Below are positions 36,034-48,642 of a stretch of 64,000 nt of DNA, in pieces. Source of the stretch: Eudorina sp. 2006-703-Eu-15 (lineage: Eukaryota > Chlorophyta > Chlorophyceae > Chlamydomonadales > Volvocaceae); NCBI GenBank assembly GCA_003117195.1, contig BDSI01000026.1, forward strand, positions 800,397 to 864,396, given 5' to 3'. The position numbers and the translations under genes are program-made. How positions within the stretch are numbered: the first letter of the stretch is position 1; the number at the start of each line of letters is the position of its first letter. Under the pieces are notes generated by a model. That model made no database searches and was not told the origin of the DNA. It saw only the letters and a program-made list of their open reading frames with translations.

Positions 36034-39000
36034 TTACTTGACCCAGCCGTTGGGGATGGTTGAGCTGAGCGGCCCCTTGCTCGTTGTAAAGGGCTTGCCC
36101 TTGTAGACCGGTGTCCCGGCTGCAGGGTACACAGAAACACCAGCGGTTCAGCATTCAGGGTTCAGGTCTATTGGCAGAGAGTGCACAAAACAGGCCCCAC
36201 ACACCGCAAAAGAGGCCGGCCCCACGTGATGCCCCGAAATCCGTCTAGATCTCCTGAAGCAGCATCCCAACAAACCCGCGCCGCGCGGCATTGTGGGCTG
36301 ATCGCGTATTTGAGCCCAACCTACCCCGCCATGTAGGCTTTATTACCAACGTTCCTCCTTACCCTCATCGGTTTTCATGTCCGGGAATAGGCGTTCGAGA
36401 ATCTTCTTCTTCGGGTTGATCTCCTCCACCGGCGTGCCCGTATACCTGCCGACATGCAAGAAGCAACCAGAACATACACTCAGTAAGTCGCGGTTTCAGT
36501 TTCATTACGAACAAAAGTATCAGTCTTGAGTGGTTCAGCGTCTCGCTAAACACACGTACGGGTTTCCTCGCTACATGTACACGGAGCTCCAGCAGCTCGG
36601 GTCCTTCTCCAACAGGGGAGACTATTACCATATGCCTTTGAAGAAGAAGAAGAGCTTACTAGAGAAAAATATAGCGCATGCCCTTTCAACGTCGCGTGAG
36701 TCAGACCGGTTGCGAGGCGGGCGTTTGAGGCCTAGTCCCCGACAGCTGTTCGTCATGCCCTGCTGGTCATCTCCTCTCACCCCTCCACTGTGAGCCGCTC
36801 GCCAACCGGCACGCCCTCCGGCACCGTCACCGGGTCGACCTTGGTGTGCGTCTCGTCGGAGGCGCACAGCACCTGGGGAGCGGGGGAGAGACCACCGAAG
36901 GTGGAAGATAGGTGGTAGGCGGACCGGTGCACAGCACCTTTGGCGACGATAACCTCAGGTAAGGACCGCCGTATGCTCTGTTATCACGCGCCAACAAAAA
37001 GACGTGATACGGTAGTGGTACGTTAATCGGGTGTGAATGCAGCCGGAGATGTGCAAAAAACCTCCATACAGTCCGAACCGCCGGGTGTTCAGGGACGCGG
37101 ACTTGGATGGGGATGCCGTGCGCGGCATCAAGATCATGCCGACCGCAGACGTGACATGGACTGTTGCAGCGAGCTCTGCCGTTGGCCTCAGGCTTGGTGG
37201 TAAATCCGCAACGCGCACCCCCTTGAGGGCAGCTGTTTAGGATTGTTGCAGTTATGTGTGTACATCACCGGCCTCGCGGGTGCTGCTTTCATATGTGGTC
37301 ATCATGGGTGGGTTAATATGACATATGGTAAAGCAGAGCCTCAGATATTCTCAAACTTTTACTCCCAATGCCAGAGAGGGCGTCGACGTACGAATATGTC
37401 ATCAGCGGCTCTGAAACCATGGCAGATCGGCAACGTGCAGATCCTTCTCAAATATCATGAAAGGCGGAGTGCAAGAACTGGCCCGCAATGCTCGCTAAAG
37501 CGGACAGCAAGCCCCCGTGTTGTAGTTTCAACGGTCCGTCCCGCGTGCCCCTCCCCGTCACGGCCGCCGTACCATGCCGTAGCTCATGACGTCACGCATC
37601 TTGGCGGGCTTGAGGTTGCACACCACCACCACGACGCGGTTCTGCGAGGGCCGTGAATTTAAAAGACCCGTGTCAGCCAGATGTTTGGGTGAGGCCACGA
37701 CGTCATAACCAGGATAGTGTTTTTCGTTTTTGCATGGAATAGGCTCTGACAGCTGTTTGAGGCCCCTTTCGACCTGCAGGTCGGCTGCTGTGGCCCGCAA
37801 ACACTTCGTCACGTGCGTCTGCCCTGAGCGGGCTACTCTTGAGGCTTGACACATACCCGTATGACGAGACGCCCCGGCCCTTCGCGCACCTGCATCTGCT
37901 CCAGAGGCACGAAGTTTCGTAACCCGGAAATGACCTGACGGGGCTTTTCCTCACCCACGTCGATCTGCGGGGAACAAGGAGAGGGGGAGGGGTCAGGCCC
38001 GTTCGCGTACAAGAGCCAGGAATTCCTGCTTTGTATCTGTCGTACACAGGTATCGTACCTCCTCCAGATAGAGGGCGTCCGCGTTCGGATGCTTGTCCAC
38101 CTTCACAATCCGTCCCACTCGGCAATCCAGCATGTCAATCGTTGCCTCCTCCTCGGCAGCCTTGCCGCCCGCAGGGGCGGCCGGCGCGGCAGCAGCTGCA
38201 TCCTTGCCCTTACCGTCCTTTTTGGCGCCGTCCTTCTTACCGCCGTCCTTCTTATCGCCATCCTTCTTGGCTGCGTTCTGACTGTCCGTCCCTGGAGTGG
38301 CCGCGGCACCGGCGGCGGGGGCGGGAGCTGGAGCAGCGGTAGCCGCGGGCTTTGCCCCCTACAGTCGCAGCGGATAGACAGACTGACGTGATTCAGATGA
38401 CGCTAAGCGCGCCTTACCCTAAATACTGTACTGATCAAGTTTCAAAGCACATCGCAAAATGCACATTCAGATCAGACCTGTGGACGGCGCACCCAGACGG
38501 CCCTGCTGTGTTGAGCCACATTGCCGGCCTAGCGACTGCTAATATCGACGTCTTGTGCTGCCCGGTTTGATACAGGGCTCAATGCAATAGTAAAAGGTCA
38601 ACCGCAGCGCGATCTTCGCTCAGTACGGCAAGATCCAGCACAATCATGGCCAGCGGCTGCCCCTCTCGACTTCACCGCACCTTGTCCTTGGCTGGTGTCG
38701 CTGCCGCGCCCTTCGCTCCCTCCTCAGCCGGAGCCCCCTTGGCGCCAGCTGCCGCTGCGGCCGGCTTTCCGTCAGCTGCGGGTGCGGCCTGCGGGGTTGG
38801 TCCATAACCGCAAACAGAACGGTCGTTTGTCTTGCCGCGGGTCACAAAGCCGAAGCAAGTGGGCATGGCAACGTAGCCGAAGTCAGCAACACGCCTTTAG
38901 AGGTGTGCTTCCGATTTTCCAGTCTCAAGCACAAAAACCGAGGCGCCTTACCTTTGGCGCGGGGGGCGGAGGCGGCGGAGGCGCGACGTAGCGAGGCTTG

Positions 39001-40353
39001 CTGAGGCTTAAACGCGGTTGGAAGAAGCCGCCAGCGTCGACCGTGTTTTGTAACAGGTCGTACCACCGCAAGAGGTTGCAGAAGTGGAGCGTTTGGGCAA
39101 CGGGGAAACCCACCTGTGACGAGGCGTAACACGAGGTAAGCCGCGGAAAAGGTGAGGGCTTCCGAAACAGCGCAACGAGGCGAAGTCATGAAGATAGAAA
39201 ATGCGCAATCCGAGGCTCTGTACAGCACGCCGCGAAGACCGAGCATCGTCAAAGCTCTGGCCCAATGTCATGAGGGCGGTCAGCGGTCCTTTGACACCGC
39301 TTCGCACATGACGCACACATCCCTCGTGAATACCGGTCAACGGGACTTGGACTAAAGCCGTAGCATCACCATGAGATCGACTATGTGACCGAGTAGCACA
39401 TCTCGATGACACAGACCCAGTACCAAGCCACAGCAATCAGAATCCAGATGACGTGCGCATGCCAAGGTGCATCGCATGTCTCAGGTATAGTGCCTGCGCC
39501 TAAAGTGTGAATTTGTCCTCCTACAAGCCTTTATCTGTGATGACATGCCGACTAAGCATGTGCCATTAATCGTCCAGGCCCCGTGACCGCAAACCCGCGC
39601 AGACTTGTGACTTGCCCCGCTACCCCGCTGGTAGTGCGCCGCAAGGGTCGTTGGAGTAATTGGAGTTCGTTAACCCCTTTAGAGAACCGCAGAATGAGCA
39701 TGCATGCCGGCCCCATGCGCTCCTTGGTACACACAGCAACCCCACATTACCAACGTCGGCGCGGCACATAGGTTATCGACCACCAACTCACCACGGCGGG
39801 ATGCACCAGACCGTATATGACTAGGTCTGCCAAAGTGGCTGAGCTTCCCACGAGGTATGTACAGGAGGCGAGGTGCTGGTTGAGCTGCAAAATTTGGGCG
39901 GCGAGCAGAACTGTCAGGACCAAGTACTTGCAGCACACAGCGGGATCTGAGCCCACACCTTCAAGAGCTTATCATCCATAAGGGGCGTGAGTTCAACAGT
40001 AGCCCAGGTAAGCCATTCCGTAACCTGGAATAGACGCGGCGATGGCGGCGCACGGAGATCTGCTATTAGTGTTACCCTGGCCGAAAGCGGGAGGAATTCA
40101 CACCAAGTGGCAGGCAAGGGTTTGGAAACTATCCTCACACCTGCGCTTGCAGCTCAGGTGACGAGCCCAGCAAGTCGAGAATCCCTGACTGTCGAACAAG
40201 GTACGTGCAAACAGTCGACAGACCGCTCAATGCTGGCCCATTTACTGTTGCCAATTGGACTTGACCCGAGGTGCTTGCTGTCGGCTGCTCTGAGGACCCG
40301 ACATAAAGCGCGACAAAACGCGCCGAAGCGACTGGCCCTTGATCACCCGACAT
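36034..40353 (-). CDS. AIMP1/Arc1p-like aminoacyl-tRNA synthetase cofactor: GST-C-like domain plus EMAPII tRNA-binding domain
   Basis: Cytosolic tRNA-binding scaffold that would deliver tRNA to one or more aminoacyl-tRNA synthetases. Eleven phase-matched exons: 40353-40141, 40024-39959, 39926-39792, 39113-38952, 38788-38681, 38358-38059, 37964-37890, 37641-37573, 36872-36781, 36445-36363 and 36119-36034; 462 aa. Residues ~1-175 resemble the GST C-terminal fold used for complex assembly (TYLVGSSATLADLVIYGLVH; FCNLLRWYDLLQNTVDAGGF). Residues ~180-300 are an Ala/Lys linker with KKDG repeats. The EMAPII OB-fold follows: DMLDCRVGRIVKVDKHPNAD, GEEKPRQVISGLRNFVPLEQ, VVVVVCNLKPAKMRDVMSYG, VLCASD, INPKKKILERLFPDMKTDE and the C-terminal YKGKPFTTSKGPLSS. 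No synthetase catalytic domain is present, which separates it from MetRS/TyrRS fusions. Exon 3 uses an AAG acceptor chosen by phase. Confidence 0.92.
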
Positions 40354-40778
40354 TTTCCAGAGTACAAAAGGATGGCGTTATCCTTCAAGCCTAAAACCTC
40401 ACATTCTGTTCCCTTGCTCCTTTGTCCGTCCTGGTGACTGTGATGTACAAGTACGACTTCGAGTTGCTCGTCCGATGCAGACCTCTTTGAGGCCTGCTGC
40501 TGGCGACAATGAATTCAATCAGTGTAACGTTTAATGCTTTTGTGAACCAACCTAAATTAACGCACGCCAGCCCTCGTGAAGCTTCGTTTTTTCTTGGCGC
40601 GCTCGGCGGAAATCTGGAACAAGTGGTGCTCAGATTCATACTGCAGCTGCCTGCGTGCCTGGGCGCGATGCATGGGAGTCAGGATTGCGGCGGTCTTTGT
40701 GCCACGGCCGCGATGATATCGCGACCGATTGGGTCCCTGTGCTGCTCATAATATTGGGGTTCGGAAACTGGTTCCTAA
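40354..40778. promoter_or_regulatory. Bidirectional promoter region AIMP1-like / SBP-like gene
   Basis: 425 b between divergent start codons. I looked here for an SBP zinc-finger exon (Cys/His pattern and basic nuclear-localisation tail) and found none in any frame. Confidence 0.55.
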
Positions 40779-43700
40779 ATGCCTGAACCAGGCAGCGTGC
40801 AGGTGTGCCCGTCGCCGAGCCCAGCCCCCGGCGACAGCGATGACAGCTCGTCCATCTTCTTGAATTCGTCAGATGATTTTGTTTCTGATGAAGCAGCGGC
40901 TCTTGAGGTTGGCCCAGGTCCCGCCGCGGCTGAAGTGCAAGGGGCTGGGGCTGATGGCCGTCCTAACAACCCAACCCACGACAACGGCGCCCAAGAAGCG
41001 AACGCGTCGGTACCGCTGCGTCTGTCCCGCTCGACGAGCCAGAGGCCCTCGCAACATTCCGGGACCGAGGCCGCCGCCCCGACCGGCGCCATCCCTCGCG
41101 GCCCTTTCCTCTGGCGCCTCTTCCCCCGCTGCGTCCGCGCCACGACCGAGGAGATCTGCATCGCAGCGGAGGTTACACTTAATTTTGCCCCCTCTGAGTG
41201 CGAAGTGACCGTGGTCAAAGACGGTCGCAAGCTCCCGGTCCGCGTTGACTTCCTCAACGATCGGCAGGCCAGCGGCGACGACACCGACCAGGCCCCAACT
41301 CGCCACGGCCGCGGCCCCGGCAACTCCCACGGCTCCATGCAGGCCATCGCTGCGTGGCAGCGTCTCGCGGGACAGGACCACGTCGCCCACGTGCTCCGCT
41401 CCCACCGCCCCGACAGCGAAATCGTGTTGATCTGGGTCGCGCCGGGCACCTCCCCCGGCCTCATGCTCATCGAGCTGCACGCCTCCCAGGGCGGCGCCTT
41501 CAACGGCGGCAGGGGCGAGGGCGGGGCCGGTGGCTCCGTCCTCGAAAGCTCCAGCTCCGTCGCTCTGCGAATGGCCGCCGCCTCCACCGGCGCGTTAGAG
41601 TCGGCCTGGCGGAGCCCGCACGGGCGCGCAGGGCCAGCCGGCGGCGGGCCCGGCGCGCAGCTCCAGGAGGGGCCCGACGGCCCGCAGAGGGCGCAGCTCC
41701 CCACACTGGCCCCGCCGTCGACGTCCTTCGCCCTCACCGCGTCGCTGAACCGGATGCACGTCTTCGCCTTGAGCACGCCCGAGGCGATGCGCCGCCCCGC
41801 GGACCCGCGGCCGTACGCCGCGCTGGGCCGCCGGATGGCGATGTGCAGCAGCGGCGCCCTGACGGTGGTTGTGGTGCCGGACGCGGGCATCGAGGCGGAG
41901 GTGTGCGCACTTCTGGCGATGCAGCACCAGCAGCTGCCGCTGCCGGTCAGCGAGGACGACCCAGGGGGCGGTCTGCGGGAGGACTCCACGCCGGCGGTGC
42001 CGCGGGACCCGGCCGCGCACTCGGCGGCGGGGCACCCCGCCGGGGTCCTGCCACCCGTCTCGTTGGCCGCAACCTCTACAGCAGCATCAGGTGCTGAGCT
42101 CGTGGAGGGGAGGGTCATGGGGGCGTTGGACGGGTCCCTGGCCGACGGCGACGCGGACAGAGACGACGCTCGGGCTCGGGAGAGGTTCCTTTGGGATCTC
42201 GGTGCCTGGCTGGAGGAGTGTGCGCAGCGGGAGGCGACACGCGCAGCCAGCGGGACGCGCTCGGCGGCCGCTCCGCCGCCCTCGATTCCGCGCACACTCA
42301 CGTTGCCGTACACTCAGAACGACCTGGGTCCTCAGGGCCACCAGGCGGCGGCGGCGCCGCCGCCGCCGCGGCGCGTGCTGGGCGGCCTGGGGGCTGTCTC
42401 GGAAATCGAGCCATTCAGCGGCGGCGAAGGGCCGTACGGGCCGTACGATTCGACGGGCCGCGGCGATGACCAGCGCGGGGACGCGGTGGCGGCGGACTTG
42501 GCCGCCGTGCCGGACCCGCCAGTCGCGACGGAGGCATGGGGCGCGAGCGGCGCACACAGGCGCAGTTACGCTGGGATCGCCGCCGCCGCCATAGAGTCGC
42601 CGCATGCCCCCATGCCCCGGTCCGCGCTGGAACTTCTGGGCTTTGCCTGCAGTCGCGGCTGGGCGGCCACGTCGACCCACATCGTCCTGGGCGTTATGGA
42701 TATGGGTTACACGATGCAGGCGATCAACGCTGCCGTACAGCGGGCCCACGGCTGGTCGGCGCTGCACCTGGCGGTCGCGTCGGGCAGCGCGGAGCTCGTG
42801 GCGATGACGGCGCTGTGGCGGAGCTACGAGCGGGAGAGCGACAGCGCGGCCGTACAGGCGGGCTGGCGGGCGATGCTGGCGGCGGTGCGTGCCCCGTGGG
42901 TTTGCGGCGCCGCACACGTTTGGATTTAGGGGTATAAGACCCGCAAAGACCGTCCAACCACAATCCGCGCCCGCGCCATTCTGAAGCTCTCCCTCCCTGC
43001 CTCCCTCCCGTCGTCTACCAAGTTCCTATACCCTCCCGTTGCCGAGGCGCTCTGGCATGTACGCGCACTGCACTAGGGCGTAGCGTATCAGGAGAGCGTC
43101 GCAAGATGTTGCTCACCAGCTTGCAACTCAGACGCGTCCCCCTACTCCCTCGCTCCCTCCTTCCCGCCCTCACCGCCACATGTTCACCCGTTTTCAGCCT
43201 GGCCCCGGCGGCCTGACGCCGCTGCACCTGGCGGCTGTGCTGCCCCAGCCAGCTACAGCCGCCCTGGATCTCTTGTCCACTCTACCCGCCGAGACGCTCT
43301 CCAACTGGTTCAGCGAGGCCGCCTGCGACGGCTGCACGCCCGCGCACTACGCCTCTCGTGCGGGCAATTCCCACCTGAACGACCACGCGCTGCTCTGCAT
43401 GGCCACGGGTACGGCAGCGCTGGATCTTGGTACGGCACAGGGCCTGCAGGAGGTGTTGCCGTACCTGGGTGAACTGCAGGCGGACCTGTCGAATATCAGC
43501 GGCAGCGACTCGGTGGAGATTGAGGGTGGCGTGGGGAACCTTGCCGGCGGCGGTGTCGGCGGCAGCGGCGGCGGCGCCGCCGCCGCCACCGCCGCGGGCT
43601 CCACGGGCCCCGTCACCACCAGGGGGGTCCAGACGGGCGCCTCGCAGGGAAGCCTCGCGACGCCTCGCTCCGCGTCGGTGTCGGTGACGTCTGTGTTCGA

Positions 43701-46700
43701 GACTGCGTCGGAGAACAGCCTGAAAGAGGCCGCTGCGGCCGTCGCCGAAGCCGAAGCGTCGGGCCTCAGCGGCAGCCCCACCGGGGCCCTGCCACCGTGC
43801 CCTGGTGCGGGTGCGGACACCCTGCGCGCCGGTTCCACAGCGTGCGGCGCCGATTCCACTCGGGATGTCACCCGCAGCACTCGCTGCAGTCCCGACCAGG
43901 CCAGGCGCACCGCCGCTGCGGCTCAGCCGCCTCCGGTCGCCGGCGAATCTGGCGGTGTTCACTTGGCCGGCATTGCTGGCGGCGACGGCAGCGGCAGCGG
44001 CAGGAGCAGCCGTAGCGGTTCTCCAGAGAGGCCGTCGCAGTGCTCCCTTCCCGCGGAGGTGCCGCGGACGAGCTGCGCCGCGGCCGCGCAGGCGACGGAG
44101 GCCGAGGCGGCGCCGCCGCCGCCACCACCGTCGTCGTCGCAAGGGCCGAGCGCGGCCGCCGCCGCCGCCGCCGCAGCAGCAACAGCAACACGTCCGGGGC
44201 GCAGATTCTTCAGCCGTCTGACCTGGTTGCGCCTGCCGGTGTGTTTTGGCGGCGACGGCGGCGGCGGTCGCGTGAATGAGGACCGAAGGAGCAACATCCT
44301 AGCGCCGAGTTCCGCCAGCTCCTCACAACAGTCCCCGTCCTCGAACTCCGTGCCATCGTCGTCGACGGGTCCTTGTGCGGCGACGCGCTTTACTGGTTTC
44401 GGAGCCAGCAGGGTACATGCGGATCCAGGCCGGGTCCATCTGGTGGACGGGCCTGGCGGTGGTATGCGCACGGCGGACGCAGCGTTGCAGCCGAACTCGC
44501 CGTCGTCGCTGACGATGACGGCGATGACGCCGCAGGGTGGATCCTGTGGCCTGCTCCATGCCTTCAGCGGTGGCGGCAGCAGCGTCACCGACGATGGGCA
44601 GCGTGGGGTGCTCGTCACACGGCAGCGGGAGGCGGCCGTGGCCGAGGCGGTCGTGGTGGCGGCGGACGCGGCGGTGGCGGCGGTGGCGGCGGCGCTGACT
44701 GCGTCGTTATCGCCGAAGCAGCGACGGAGACCACCCTACAACGCCGCTGATTCAAGCGAGCCGCCTGCCTCCGCGCCGGGCCGACTCTGCAGCGGCGCCG
44801 CTGGCGTTGGATGCACCAAGTGTCGTATCGATGGTCGTACCGATAGCATCGTCAGAAATCGCGGGGAAGCTGCTCGTGGTAGCGGCACAGTCCGCAGCGA
44901 GTCGCTTCCGCGCAACCACGCCCAGCGACCTCGGGGCAGTCCTCAGACCCGCAGTACACAGCACCAACAGCAGCAGCAGCAGCCCGCGCCCCATGGGTCG
45001 GTCTCGCCGCCACGCCGCACGGCGGAATCAGCCACTTGGTCACCTGAGCCGTGGGCGTTACAGAAGCGCGGTTGGCCGGCCGCGCGCAATGTGGTCATCG
45101 GCCTGTTGGAGCGGGTTTCACCCGACACGCCGACCCACGGGTCTCTCGTCGCCGGCAGCGCACCTGAGGACACCCGGTGGCGGCTACCGCCATCGCCGCC
45201 GCACCACCAGTGCATCACCAGCTGGTCCCACTCACGGCGGTGCTCTGGCGGCGGCTCGCCGGCGCTGCCGCCAGCGGCGGCGGCGCCGGGCCGTGCCCCC
45301 GAGCCCCTCGCGATCGTGCACCTCGGCCAGACGCAGCTCCTAGCTGCGCATATCACTCGCGCGGCAGCGGCAGCAGCGGCGGCGGCGGCGGCGGCTGGCG
45401 GTCCTCCCGCACCAGCGGCGGCGCCGTGGGAGTCCGCGGCCGCCGCCGCCTGCTTCGCAAGGAAAGCGGGGAGCACCGGCGCCGCCTTCTCAGCCCTAGA
45501 CGACCCCGCCACGCTGGGCAGTGCCGCCGACCCCGTCGGCGCCACCTCGGGCCTCGTCGACGTGTCCGCGGCGGCGCTGGCGGCCGCGCAGGCGCTGGTC
45601 CAGTCCGCGCCGCCGACGATCGGCGACCGGATCCTGACGCCGCCGCAGGGCGCCGCGGTGACCTTCCAGCAGCGGCTGCGCCATCAGGCGCTGCTGCACC
45701 GGGAGCTCGTGCACCTGCGGCTGCAGCAGCTCGCGCAGCGGGTGCGGCCCGGCTACCGCGCGCCGCCGCCGCTGCTGCCGCCGCCGCCGTGCCCGGAGCG
45801 ACAGCCCCAGCAGCGGCAACCGCTGTGCCTGTCCCAGGCGCTTGAACAGCTGCTGCTGCTGCCGCCGCAGCAGCAGCAGCATCCACAGCAACACCAGCGA
45901 GGATCTCAGCCTCAGCGGCCACTGCAGCCGCTGGTGTCCGAGCCATTGGCAGCCACCGCAGCGTCGCCATCCTCAGACCCGGGGGGCAGTCAAGACCAGC
46001 TGACGCAGGGCGCAGGGCGACCGCCGCCGCCGCAGCAGCAGCAGCAGGTAAGGAGGGAATCGGGATGAAACGAAAAAACAAACCCAGAAGGAACCGGGTC
46101 TTGTGCTGCCGAAGAACCGCCCGCACTTCGGACGCATCCACTTTCCTCTGGCGCTTCGCCGTGCGGGTAGGGTTGTGGTGTACGGGGCAGGTCGTACTGC
46201 GGTGCGCGTCGTACTACGGTGCACGTCGTGCTGCGTTGCCGGAGCCGCGGGCCTCAACGGATGGAGTGGGCTCGGGTTCCTAGGTCCGGGTGCACAGCGC
46301 AGAAGCCGATGCGCGATTTGAGTGAGTAGGAGGGGGCTGCTGCCTTAGCCCGGCCCGATGCTGACGGCGGTTGTCCTGCTGGAAGATGTTCCTTCGAGCG
46401 CGGTGGCGCGGTGGCGCGGTTTTGTGGGGGGAGCGGGGATAACAGCGGAATCAGCGAGTGGTGTGGGAAGGACAGGGTACAGGGTTAGAATAAAAAGACC
46501 CGGATAGGGTGCAGGGTGAGAATAAAAGAATCAGAAACGAACCTGGGCACATCCCGGGTCATGACTCGGGTACAGGGTACCGGGTGCAGGTCTGCGGGTG
46601 CTGTCCCAGGCGGCATCGGGCAACGAAGCGCAAAGTTGGTTTGCTGGGTCGAGGACTGGGACGCAAACACGCAATCCAATCCAATCCAATGCAATCCAAC

Positions 46701-47249
46701 CTCGACGACGGAGGCCCCTCGTGAAGGGCCCTTGACTTGTGTTGGCCCCAACCGCCCAGCGCTGAGCCCCGCGATGCCGTGCATAACCCCTCGGCGGCCG
46801 CAGCAGCACCGGACGCGTGGCGGCATGGCGGCCGGCGTCAGCACCACCACGGCGCCCTCGCAGCAAGTCTTGGTGCGGCCGTCATCGTAATCCTCGCGGG
46901 TGGTTCGGCGGTGGGTCCCGGAGGGCTGCTGCTGTGACTGCTTCGACTGCTGCTGCTGTGACTGCTCCTGCTGCTGTGACTGCTGCTGCTGCGACTGCTT
47001 TGACTGCTGCTGCTGTGACTGCTGCTGTGACTGCAACTGCTGCGACTGCCACTGCTGCGACTGCCACTGCTGCGACTGCCACTGCTGCGACTGCCACTGC
47101 TGCGACTGCCACTGCTGCGACTGCACGTGCCCCAGGCTGCTGGCGTTGCAGCTGTTGCTTTTGGCATTGGTATTGTTGCCGCTCTGATCGGTTACGGCGA
47201 TGTTGTTGGCATGACTTATGTCCCGTCGCTGTTGCTGTTGCTGCCATGA
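40779..47249 (+). CDS. SBP/SPL (CRR1-type) C-terminal architecture protein with ankyrin repeats, no SBP zinc finger seen
   Basis: Exons 40779-42884, 43198-46047 and 47136-47249, all phase 0, give 1689 aa. Residues ~110-240 and ~325-380 match the conserved middle region of SBP/SPL regulators (ECEVTVVKDGRKLPVRV; IVLIWVAPGTSPGLMLIELH; RRMAMCSSGALTVVVVPDAG). Then come LELLGFACSRGWAA, an ankyrin unit HGWSALHLAVASGSAELV near 655, and PGPGGLTPLHLAAVL plus DGCTPAHYASRAGN at ~703-760, the plant SPL1/12 signature. Residues ~780-1650 are disordered with Ala, Gln, Ser and Pro runs. Exon 3 supplies a possible membrane helix (AAGVAAVAFGIGIVAALIGY), reminiscent of the helix ending plant SPL1-like proteins; it is inferred. 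Without it, the frame stops at 46068. Family members bind GTAC cores through a zinc finger; none is visible here, so DNA binding is doubtful. Confidence 0.75.
46925..47130. repeat. CTG/CAG-type array with 15-b repeat TGCTGCGACTGCCAC
   Basis: The left part is irregular CTG/GACTG repeats. From about 47038 there are about six tandem units of TGCTGCGACTGCCAC or close variants. It lies in the proposed last intron of the SBP-like gene. The plus strand reads Cys/Asp/His; the minus strand reads Ser/Gln/Trp within an open frame of 297 codons (47378 to 46485). Confidence 0.9.
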
Positions 47250-47440
47250 TCCCGGAGCAGGGTCAGGGGGGGCAGCGGCCACGCCGGCTGTGATTGGAAA
47301 GGCGACGAAGGTGACGACTACAAGCCGGTGGGCCTGGAGGCCCCTCCTGCTAGCGCGCCTGGCATCATGCAACATCACATGATCACATCCGGTACGGGCC
47401 CGGAGGCGTCCTGAACAGCAGCGCTAGTGCGAGCAGCAGG

Positions 47441-47530
47441 GGCAGCAGCGACGGCAGCGGCAGCAGCAGGGGCAGCAGCGACGGCAGCGGCAGCAGCAGG
47501 GGCAGCAGCGACGGCAGCGGCAGCAGCAGG
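47441..47530. repeat. 30-b minisatellite, three units
   Basis: Three near-perfect head-to-tail copies of a 30-b unit starting GGCAGCAGCGACGGCAGCGG, followed by irregular GCAGCA repeats to about 47590. Confidence 0.92.
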
Positions 47531-48585
47531 GGCAGCGGCAACAACAACAGCAGCAGCAGCAACGGCAGCAGCAGCAGAGGCAGCGGCAGCAACTGCGCAT
47601 TGTCAAGGGGAAAGGGGGGGGTATCCAAGCGGGCTTCCGTAAGTACGTAACACCTTACGGTCATTTGCCAAGCGGTACGGAAATGGATACCAGGTGGAAA
47701 TATGACAGATATCCTTGAGCCCCGCGGCAGGCTCTGACACCAGATGCGAAACCAGATGTCTGCGGCACCTTGGACGGTGGCATGACACGCAGCACGGGCA
47801 CTGCACAGCACGGCACGGGGAGAGGGCAGTGGGATCAGCGTGTGGCCGCATCTTGGACGAGCTCCCGTACGGTGTTGTACGGCAATAAGCCTCACGAGGG
47901 CGCTTGGGCTGGCGCGCATTGGGTGGGTCTTGGCTCCAGAAGCGAGCATGTGCCGGCCGCCAGAACTGATGGTATGGGGCGCCGGCGGCTGTGGGTTGTG
48001 GGAGGACGGGCGCGGGCGCGGGCGCGGGATGCGGCGCCGGACAGGCGCCCAGCCGTGGCCGGAGCCGCGCATCTCATAACGGAGGAAGGAAGGGGGAGGG
48101 CAGTGAAGTAGGTGCGACGAAGGACTTGCTACAGCCAGCCAGAGCAGGTGGCGGGGGGGTGGATCCGGACCGTGGCCCCGGGGTTGGGGATGATCGCGGG
48201 GCAGCAGCAGCGGCGGCGGCCGAGGCCAGGCCAAACCCTTTGGACGCCGACCCGCAGCGGGCCGTCGCGTTTGGGCGCCGCGTGCCTTGGGTCGGTGGGT
48301 GGGTGAGTGGGTGGGTGTCGTCCGAGTTCTTGGACTGCTTTCCCCGTTTTGTAGAGAGGGGTGCCGAGGCGCCCGGAACGTCCTTTGCCCGAGTCTCTAC
48401 CCTCACGAGGCAGGTCGCCTGCCGTACGCGAACGTGTCTCCGCGGGGCCGCCTCTCGCGCTGCGCGGTGTGAGGTTCCGGGCTCGCCCCTCGGGCCGTCC
48501 CGTCCTTGCTGCCAAGAAGCAAGCGGCGGTGCGCGCTCGGTCGTTGGCGCGGTGTCGCAGGACTCTGCGCTTCCGGTGGTGCGGG

Positions 48586-48642
48586 TACGGGTACGGGTGC
48601 GGGTACGGGTACGGGTACGGGTGCGGGTACGGGTACCCGTGC
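48586..48642. repeat. GGGTAC/GGGTGC hexamer array
   Basis: About nine hexamers alternating GGGTAC and GGGTGC. All frames give dipeptide repeats (VR, GY, GT). Confidence 0.9.

Noticed and set aside
46900..47187. Cys-rich plus-strand protein (CCDCHCCDC repeats) as a metal-binding domain of the SBP-like factor
   Set aside because: Tempting because CRR1-type proteins have Cys-rich tails, but it is the direct translation of a CTG/GAC repeat and no in-phase join to exon 2 was needed; the membrane-helix exon joins better.
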